Part shown: piece after piece, positions 56,429 to 64,000 of the stretch | Numbering within the stretch: position 1 is the first letter of the stretch | How the letters are laid out: each line of letters begins with the position of its first letter | NCBI GenBank assembly: GCA_025765595.1 | Contig: JAIVFH010000118.1 | Location: forward strand, 33,821-97,820 | Direction of reading: 5' to 3' | From: Obelidium mucronatum | Lineage: Eukaryota > Chytridiomycota > Chytridiomycetes > Chytridiales > Chytriomycetaceae | Length of the DNA stretch: 64,000 bases | Program-made: the position numbers and the translations under genes | The notes under the pieces: generated by a model | What the model was told of the DNA's origin: nothing | The model's database searches: none | What the model saw: the letters and a program-made list of their open reading frames with translations, nothing else

Positions 56429-56599
56429 AAGATGATGCACTGTTTTGGGATCTCTTGCCACCAAGTATACCTTTGTTTATTCACACGTATTGCATTAGTT
56501 TAGATGTTTGATTATTACTAGTTTGATTATTTTTAGCATGTATGAAATAAATGTATTTTTTATTTTTAATAATTTAAAAATTTAATCTAGTTCAATTTA

Positions 56600-58950
56600 A
56601 TGAACCCAATCAGTGCTGGCCCACCAGAGAGAAGACCACTCATTGAGTGGGGGACCTTACATGATCCTGCTGCAGTGCGGGCTACACTTCAAGGACATTG
56701 CGAAAAGGGAGGGATCCAAGGAGCAGCCCTCCCAACCCAGTTCTATGTGATTGCCACTCTGTTTGAGCTACCCAAGGATTGGACCCCCGCCATCTGCGTT
56801 ACATTCAAAGAGAGACTAGATGCCATTCTGACTCACAGGACGCAGTTGCGGAAAAATCCAGTCCAAAACCACTGGACAAAGCATGACTGGGTCTGTATCA
56901 TCGATCACAACACATACTCTGTCGAAATGTACATGTGGCCTGTCCTGAATCAATGGACAGTTGACAGTACCATGAAATTGGCCACAGACTGTATTCATGC
57001 CGCTTTTGATGAGGTGTCTGCCACATACCCACCCTTTCCAAGTGAGTCCTCATTTCTGTACTTACTCTTTTGGCTTTAGAATCCTTAAAATGCGGATAAT
57101 TTTACAGCTATTCTTGACTATTCAAACACCAATGAGCTATTATCGCGTCTAAAGCACCATGGAGTCTGTCATGTCATGCATCCTCTGGAAATGGAAGAGA
57201 CCAACATTGTGACACAACTTCTTGCACAAATGGCGGAACGTGTCTTTTGGCCAGAGACCCGTGCAAGGTCAGAATGGCTACAAGAATATCATCGTGCTGG
57301 CAAAAAATTCATGATCTTGAATGGCGTCGAATTACCACTTGGAGTTGAACGGATTTCTGGAAATAATTTCCAATACCATCTCGAAACTTGGTCTGATATC
57401 GAGGAGTGGGCTGCTGATAATTCAGAGAAATTGCAGTTGGGTCCTGGAAAGTTTTCAATCCTCAAGTCTGCCTTAAAGAAAATGAAGTTGAATAGACAAA
57501 ACGCCTACACCCAGTGCATGAGAGAGTTTTTTGGAATCCAACTGGTTGAATCTGATATCAAGAGCACTGGAGTAGCACTGCTGATGAGTATTCCCAAACT
57601 CACGTTTCAGCAACTGGACCATTTTGATGCCCAGGTCATGGGCGTTTATTCAACATTGATGAGCATTGGGAGCACCACAAAAACGACTCTGTTTCATCAA
57701 ACAGACAAATTCATGGAGGAATACCGTCGCAGGTGAATTTGTTTTTTTGGCTTGATTTCTTTCAGATTGTTCTAATTAGTGATTTTACAATAATCAGATC
57801 TCAAAAAATTGGAGAAAGAGATGCAGCTATACTCCAAAGTGCCAGTGGAATGCCTCTTGTTGAGGACGACCTACGCTATGTTGAGGCAAATTATTCACGC
57901 CTGCTTACAGATTCACCACCACAGCAGTGGAGCGCAAGGACTTACATTCCCGGCTCCGAAGTTTCCTTCCTAGGTCTAGCTGCCCATTGTGAAGTGGGAA
58001 ATGAGGCTGACATCCCAAAGTTGGCTGACAACTGTTGGTGCAAGAGACAATCTGTCAAGCCCCAGTATCAAAGCAAGTCGCCTGTTGGCATCTTATTTTG
58101 CAAATGCCAACTGTTTCCCCCCGAATCAAAACCACGCACCGTGACCACCTATGTAGAAGGAGGTAAACCGCAATACAAGTTTTTTGACCAACTGTGTGCC
58201 GACCCTTATGATGATCGCACAATTACATCATATGGGCGGGTCCAAAGTAGCTCAGCAGCTGCCTACATCAAAGGTTTCCGCCATTCTGTCCACTTTGTTC
58301 AACTTGCAAGAAACGTGCTACGTGAGGGTTAGTTGTATCAATTTCCCCTCTACCTGAAAGTAACTGCTCTTTTCTAGGGCATACTATGCTGGGGTTTGTT
58401 GAAAGTGACCGTGAAGTTTTTAACTACTTGCACCGTTATATGCGAGCTGCAAGACTTGTTGATTTGTTTGGTGGTGACAGTTGTTCTGTAGTTGCTGATA
58501 ATTTGGAAGACATTGTGGACATGCCTTTGGAGAGTTGGGAGGAATATAACATGAGAGTAATTGGTGACTCTACTGCAGTGAAGGAAACCCCCACTGTGCT
58601 TGCCGAGTGGAACAATCCCCGGGGTTTCAAAGGCACTCCCATTGATCTTTATCTGGCGGAGTGGGATTCCAGTAAATTTGCCGATTCTGGTTCAGTGAGT
58701 GAGATGGGCTTGTTGGATGGGTAAATTAGTTTTTAGAGTAAGTAAGAATAAAGAGTACTTTCAAAGTTGTGCATTTTGTTTTAATTGATTCCTTCACAGT
58801 GTACACAAGCCCCTCTCGGCCTGGAAGAAAAATCCCATAATGAATGTCAAAGCTGTATTAAAAACCAAGTTAGATATTCCTGAAAGTTTCAGGCTTCCTG
58901 GAGTGGCCGTTGGTTTTGTTGCAGTTGATTCCTTCACAGTTTATTCTTGA
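56600..58950 (+). CDS. Large globular protein of unknown family, element gene 2
   Basis: About 700 residues over five exons: 56600-57042, about 57108-57732, about 57798-58328, about 58378-58720 and about 58800-58950. It begins MNPISAGPPERRPLIEWGTL. Notable parts are HWTKHDWVCIIDHNTYSVEM, a long helical middle (AILKSALKKMKLN-type region near 57460) and a Cys-containing segment (NCWCKRQSV ... GILFCKCQLFPP). It ends VGFVAVDSFTVYS. It is well folded by composition, with few low-complexity parts. I could not see a DDE triad, tyrosine-recombinase, helicase or polymerase motif. It converges with the H3-tail gene, with 46 bp between the stops. Confidence 0.6.
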
Positions 58951-58996
58951 GTCTGTAACCAAAAAAAAAAGAGCTGTAAGCACTTCCCCCTCCCCA

Positions 58997-60083
58997 TCAA
59001 TCATCCATCTTTGGATCATATGGTGGGTCCTCAATAACCCGCACCGCATCCTTCTTGATTTCATCAAGCTCCAACCCAACACTATGAACCAGCTCCTCAA
59101 ACTCCTCACCCAATCCCTTTACCAACTCCCTTTCATTCATGTTGAGTTTGCGACATATATTCAAGCCTGGAGGGATATCATTCACAATGACCCTTTCAAA
59201 GCGACGAGCTTGGCAACGTGACAAGCCACCATTGGGTGGAAGACCCAAATAAAACAAAAGGAATGCGATGCAGCGGTAAGCACAATCGTCAGATGTTGTC
59301 TGTGTTCCATTGACCACGTACAAGCTTCGCATTCGACGAGACGTCAACTTGCTCAACAAGTTTACAGCAGGCAAAGACCACAGATCCCCTGTGTAGTGTG
59401 GTTGAAAAAGAATGACGGAGGTGGCTTCAACAACAACAATGGTGGAATGAGCTGGAATGGTCTTTGTCTGGCTACAGTTTTTTTTAACAGCTTGTAGTCC
59501 CCACCAACAAAAAATCCACAACTTACTTTTTCATTGTGTCATAAACAACCTGCACAGCGCACACTCCAAGAGTTTCCACTAGAGCTTCCATTTCCCTGGC
59601 AACAGCTGCACTAGGGTACACTGCTGCATCTCCATAGTCTGGCAGATCCACATATTGTTTCATTTGTTTCATGGTTGTGAAACAAATGGACTTCTCCATA
59701 AGGTATGGCAGTAAGCGAATAGGGATTCTTGATCTAAATTCGGAAACAGGGAGGCCCGTCTTGATTGGATCAAGAAGTAGGAGTGGGGCGTTCTGGCGCA
59801 ACTCATTCATGGAGAAGGGGGGGAGAGATGGGAGGTTGTCGGGGAGGCCAGATTGCGGTAGGTTGAAGAGCGTGTGCAATCTGTTGAGAAGGTCTTTGGC
59901 AGCCTGGAGATGGATGCTGTGGGGATTGCTGCTTGTTTCAACAATGTGTCTTATCGCTTCACCCCGCTCTCCAAAGACTGCTGCATCTGCTGGCGCACCT
60001 TTCTTGTTTGCTTGGGTTCCAAGCTGCTTGCGTGGCGCCTTTCCTCCAGTGGATTTACGAGCATTCTGCTTTGTTCTTGCCAT
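58997..60083 (-). CDS. Histone H3-tail-mimic protein with possible divergent histone fold, element gene 3
   Basis: Two exons, 60083-59527 and 59471-58997 (1,032 nt, 343 residues, phases agree). The N-terminus [19 protein letters not shown] is nearly histone H3 residues 1-18, followed by [13 protein letters not shown]. In H3 numbering R2, T3, K4, R8, K9, S10, T11, K14, R17, K18 and K27 are kept. T6 is Asn, K23 is Gln, R26 is Lys, S28 is Gly, and K36/K37 are Phe/Gly. After residue 32 the similarity to H3 fades. [32 protein letters not shown] and [14 protein letters not shown] have the spacing of histone-fold helices 1 and 2 and the loop before helix 3. A 130-residue C-terminal extension follows ([19 protein letters not shown] near its end). 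Canonical H3 is about 136 residues, so this is not an ordinary variant. Confidence 0.75.
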
Positions 60084-60136
60084 TTTGATTATGAAAAATA
60101 AAATAAATATTATTTCTATTCACCCCAAACAACCAC

Positions 60137-61118
60137 ACTATTCACCCCCAACAACCCGCGGGGGCACCAAATGAGCTGCAATTTTAAACATGAGCTAGTA
60201 GTAATATATACTAACCAAAAACACGCTCAAAACTGCGATAGGTAGCGTGCGAGATTCTGGTGTGTTGGGTAAATGTCAGTATCGCGAGCGCCCTTTGGCG
60301 CTGCACTTTGCAATTAATATGCGGAGCAGTTTAATATAGTTACTAACCATGGTTGAAAGGGCATGGCGGGGCGGCTTGTAGTTCTTGAGCCACAGATGTG
60401 AAGATGCCTGGTCACCAACACTATTCACCCCCAACAACCCGCGGGGGCACCAAATGAGCTGCAATTTTAAACATGAGCTAGTAGTAATATATACTAACCA
60501 AAAACACGCTCAAAACTGCGATAGGTAGCGTGCGAGATTCTGGTGTGTTGGGTAAATGTCAGTATCGCGAGCGCCCTTTGGCGCTGCACTTTGCAATTAA
60601 TATGCGGAGCAGTTTAATATAGTTACTAACCATGGTTGAAAGGGCATGGCGGGGCGGCTTGTAGTTCTTGAGCCACAGATGTGAAGATGCCTGGTCACCA
60701 ACACTATTCACCCCCAACAACCCGCGGGGGCACCAAATGAGCTGCAATTTTAAACATGAGCTAGTAGTAATATATACTAACCAAAAACACGCTCAAAACT
60801 GCGATAGGTAGCGTGCGAGATTCTGGTGTGTTGGGTAAATGTCAGTATCGCGAGCGCCCTTTGGCGCTGCACTTTGCAATTAATATGCGGAGCAGTTTAA
60901 TATAGTTACTAACCATGGTTGAAAGGGCATGGCGGGGCGGCTTGTAGTTCTTGAGCCACAGATGTGAAGATGCCTGGTCACCAACACTATTCACCCCCAA
61001 CAACCCGCGGGGGCACCAAATGAGCTGCAATTTTAAACATGAGCTAGTAGTAATATATACTAACCAAAAACACGCTCAAAACTGCGATAGGTAGCGTGCG
61101 AGATTCTGGTGTGTTGGG
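60137..61118. repeat. Tandem array of 283-bp units (3.5 copies)
   Basis: Units start at 60137, 60420, 60703 and 60986 (ACTATTCACCCCCAACAACC), the fourth being cut at about 61118. I saw no differences between copies. Each unit contains CAACCCGCGGGGGC and GCGAGCGCCCTTTGGCGC, which are short GC-rich inverted repeats. A partial 20-bp copy of the unit start precedes the array (about 60117). The array lies directly upstream of the H3-tail gene, so it may contain its promoter. The 62-residue frame in each unit is probably incidental. Confidence 0.95.
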
Positions 61119-61264
61119 GAAACCAACACCAGCCCACAACTCCTCCAATTGGGCCCCAATTTGTGAATTGAAAGAGAAATAATCTCCATTTAATGTAATA
61201 AGAATAATGTATATTTATTGTAACCACATTCAAAAGTGATTGGGAAATAGCAATGTTGCGCATT

Positions 61265-61299
61265 AATAAATCTCATGTGTAGCACACATGAGATTTATT
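61265..61299. repeat. Perfect hairpin palindrome, right copy
   Basis: Two perfect 16-base arms around AGC: AATAAATCTCATGTGT and ACACATGAGATTTATT. It is the inverted relative of the palindrome at 53590-53624. An A-rich leader and an ATG (61323) follow, opening a frame of only 47 codons (MTTPSNQPPTQDQHQHCWHW). Confidence 0.9.
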
Positions 61300-62996
61300 G
61301 ACAACCAAAAAAAAACTCAAAAATGACCACACCAAGCAACCAACCACCAACACAAGATCAACACCAGCACTGCTGGCACTGGACCGCTCCCTGCAATGTG
61401 GCTGATTCAACCAACCAAGTGGTTTCGGAGCCTATGATCCTGGGGCTCTGCACTGGCAACTGTTGACAAACAGCCTGGTTTGACAGGCCTCAGTACTAGC
61501 CACCCACCTGCACCCTCTGCTCTCTTTGGTATGTGGCATAATTTTATAAGCACAATGGCCTGCTCCAGCACCAGTACTAATGTTTGTTTATACCACTAGT
61601 CTGCTGCTTGGCACCTGACTTCAAAACTAAAGACCCATTGCGAAAACGCGCTCTGATTAGCCTAAAACCGAGTCTTTTAAAGGTAAAGAGTGCAGGGTTT
61701 TATTTTATTTGATGGGGCAATCTCCAAAAGTGCTGACTTTAAGTTAGACAGTTTACAACACTCATGATGAATCAACAACTGCATCAGAAACGCGAAAAAT
61801 ACCAAACAACAACGCTGTCCTTTTGTCAAGGCTTTCATTAAGACTGGAATCCAAGGTCCATTATGGCTTCACTACCATTCTCATAGTTGAATTGTGCATC
61901 TGGATTTGAAACCACAAACACAACATTCTCACACAGAACCATTGAGGCCTTTTTTAATTCAAGGTATAAATAACTAAATTTTTATTGAATATTGTGCAAT
62001 ATTAACACCTTCAAGTAGGCTGTTTGACTCTTGTTTACCTAAACTGTCCATCTGGTTTCTTTGGTGAGCAACCAAGATTCTGGAGTCGCGTTGGTAAACC
62101 TGGGGAGGGATGGGGATTGTAACTCTTGAGTCCACCAGCGCCCTTGTCACGCTGACCTTGAAGTTGGGGACACTAGCATTGGCAGTTGTTGCGATTTATC
62201 ACGCTGCCTATGCAAACCAGTTTGTTTGGCTGGTGGTGTCTCTGACTTCTATGGCCATATTGTGACTATAATCCCTGGATTGCCTACGCTCTGAAACTGA
62301 GTTTTTGACTCTGTTTCCAAAGTTTGTTCTTTTGAATGAATTTATTCCTCACACCTCCATTTCCATCTCCCTCTCTCCTATATATGGGCACTCGATATAA
62401 GCCAAGGACACCAGCAAATGCAGGTGTTGTGATTTTCACACACTGCGTGGGCAACCAGTTTATCAAGAATGATTGTGGCTGGTGGTGTCTTCTTTTGGCT
62501 TCTATTAAGTTTTTTGGATTGGTCCTGGAGTTTTGGATCCCTAAGCTCCTGTATTGTGGCCAGATTTTATTCATGGTAAAGCCATTTTTTTTTAGTTTTG
62601 TTTTTAAATCTAAGGTGTTATTAAATCTTCCAATTTACAATAGGCTGTTTTACTGTGTTTACCAAAACTGTTGGCTCTGCTATTCATTGTTGGTCCATCC
62701 TTGTGGGTATGAGGCAGACAGGGTAGCAGAGTTGTGTTGGTCTGTCTGGGGGAGGAGGGGGCTGTATTCTTTGAGCCTGCCTACGCCTTTGCCAAGCCAG
62801 GCCCCGAAGCCTTGGACTCCAGGCAATGCAGATGTCCTCTCACGCGCTGCATTGACAACCAGTATGTTGAGAACTCTCACGGCTGGTGGTGTCTTTGTCT
62901 TTTGTTTGGTTTGGTGTGAATCCCTTGATTGGCTACACGTTTGAAACTTTCATGTTTCCATGATTTGTTCTCTTGAATGAATCTCTCCTTTCTCTA

Positions 62997-63042
<46 letters not shown>

Positions 63043-63250
63043 TCTCTCACTTGATTGGCTTTTAATCTCATTGGTTCCCACCTCATGTTACCAAGTGTCC
63101 CCAAACAGGGGCATGTAGGTTTAACTACTGCCATGTCTCTAATCAGAGTCATAGCGGGAGCAATGGGCTTTGTGGAGAACAATAAGGAGAAATTTTCTCC
63201 TTCATCAAAAATCCGTTGTCTTGAAAATGTGCCAAAAAAGTAGCTAAAAA
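61300..63250. other. Non-coding, degenerate repeat-rich stretch
   Basis: Nothing here supports a functional gene. A roughly 330-bp sequence starting TAGGCTGTTT occurs at about 62016-62340 and again at about 62641-62981. A shorter third copy lies at about 62400-62520 around GGCTGGTGGTGTCT. Translations of the copies resemble one another (GNQFIKNDCGWWCLL and DNQYVENSHGWWCLC) but have stops, so these are probably decayed element copies. A (TC)n microsatellite lies at 62999-63052. Confidence 0.6.
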
Positions 63251-63253
63251 ACT

Positions 63254-63857
63254 GTGACGCAAGACTATCACCCCACCCCTGAAATTGGAACACTTTCAAC
63301 AAGCATGCAGCGCCTCCATAGCAAGCCCAAGGCCAACCAAGTGAGTACTGGATCCTTGATTTTCTCTGTTATAGGCCTTGTGCACTCACTAACATTTGAT
63401 GCGCACCAACAGATGCCAGCCCCTTTGATGACAACCGCCACACTCCTTGCTTGCAAGATGATCAAGGATTGCAAACCATGGCACTTCTTGACTGTCTGTG
63501 GCCATTCAAGTGGGGTTGTTGCCAGACACCCTGCCCCTTGTCTCCAAAAACAAGGCTTACAACAACAAAGCTGAACAGGTCGATGCCAGCAATGCAACCG
63601 TTGCTTCAAGAACATGACACAGCATTTCTGTTCCTATGGTATGTGACCTGAATGTTTTGGTTTTGATTGGGTGTTTGTTTACACACACTCACACACACTT
63701 CAACATTTTCCAAAGTCCTCCTCCACCATCGAACAGGAAAAAGGTCTTGAGACATGCTGCTTGCATCAAGTCTAAAGTCCATGTCCAGCTTTTCAACGGG
63801 ACAACTCTGGCCCTGCAGGTGGGCCCTGGACTACTGTTGGTGATGCAAGACAAATGA
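63254..63857 (+). pseudogene. Possible decayed or unresolved spliced gene
   Basis: Several short open stretches separated by plausible GT-AG introns: a first frame at 63254 (MTQDYHPTPEIGTLSTSMQR), a middle frame near 63451-63650, and an end segment at about 63706-63857 (KVHVQLFNGTTLALQVGPGL). The frames could be joined in more than one way, and no family is apparent. It may be a gene remnant of the repeat region. Confidence 0.25.
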
Positions 63858-64000
63858 TTTATTGCAAGACTGGGGTGCCCACGAAACAAACATATTTATT
63901 ATATAAATCCAAAGTACTAAGAGACTGTTGTGTTGCTGTCAGGTACCTTTTTATTTTTTTTTGTATCTTTTACATTTTCCACAACAAGTGACCCTAACCC

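Noticed and set aside
60276..61030. Three identical 62-residue minus-strand frames
   Set aside because: They are merely the same frame repeated in the 283-bp array, with no recognisable protein features.
63992..64000. CCCTAACCC at the very end of the window, like a telomere repeat
   Set aside because: Only one and a half units are visible, and the C-rich orientation is wrong for a right-hand chromosome end. The neighbouring DNA past the edge is needed to decide.

Overview
This window is nuclear DNA of a eukaryote with many short GT-AG introns, often containing long T or A runs. The domain architectures point to an early-diverging, possibly zoosporic fungus: PH-CRIB-Ste20 kinases of Cla4 type, a SET2 with SET, WW and SRI domains, a dCMP deaminase with the fungal-style N-terminal nucleotide-binding extension, Sec12 and Aim41-like genes. 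The taxonomic call is inference. No rRNA, tRNA or CRISPR was seen. All gene models were spliced by eye, so single splice sites may be off.

The left two thirds (1-38 kb) is dense, ordinary gene space: a partial unknown gene, SEC12, a C-terminal CAP-Gly protein, a SKI8-like WD40 protein, RPL18, a MABP-like protein, AAR2, DPM1, small membrane proteins, TYW1, a tandem pair of Cys-tailed membrane proteins, an F-box/ankyrin gene and a CS-SEL1-TM protein. Next comes a cluster of four PH-CRIB-Ste20/PAK kinases with an embedded SEL1-repeat gene (21.5-37.0 kb), then a mitochondrial GatB/YqeY protein.

From 38 to 46 kb the sequence becomes duplicated and transposon-littered. It holds three near-identical F-box/ankyrin genes, a dead hAT transposase and a DDE (IS5/Harbinger-like) transposase remnant. 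A core block follows at 46-52 kb: dCMP deaminase, a four-TM protein and the SET2 H3K36 methyltransferase.

The most unusual part is 53-61.3 kb, lying just beyond a pogo/CENP-B-like transposase fragment. It holds two large unrecognised spliced genes (one disordered and acidic, one globular) and a convergent two-exon gene whose protein begins with an almost perfect histone H3 tail. That tail is fused to a non-H3 body that may hide a very divergent histone fold. Upstream of this gene is an array of apparently identical 283-bp repeats, and the block is bounded by two related hairpin palindromes in inverted orientation. I read it as a candidate undescribed mobile or selfish module that mimics H3. 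The last 2.7 kb is degenerate repeat-rich DNA.
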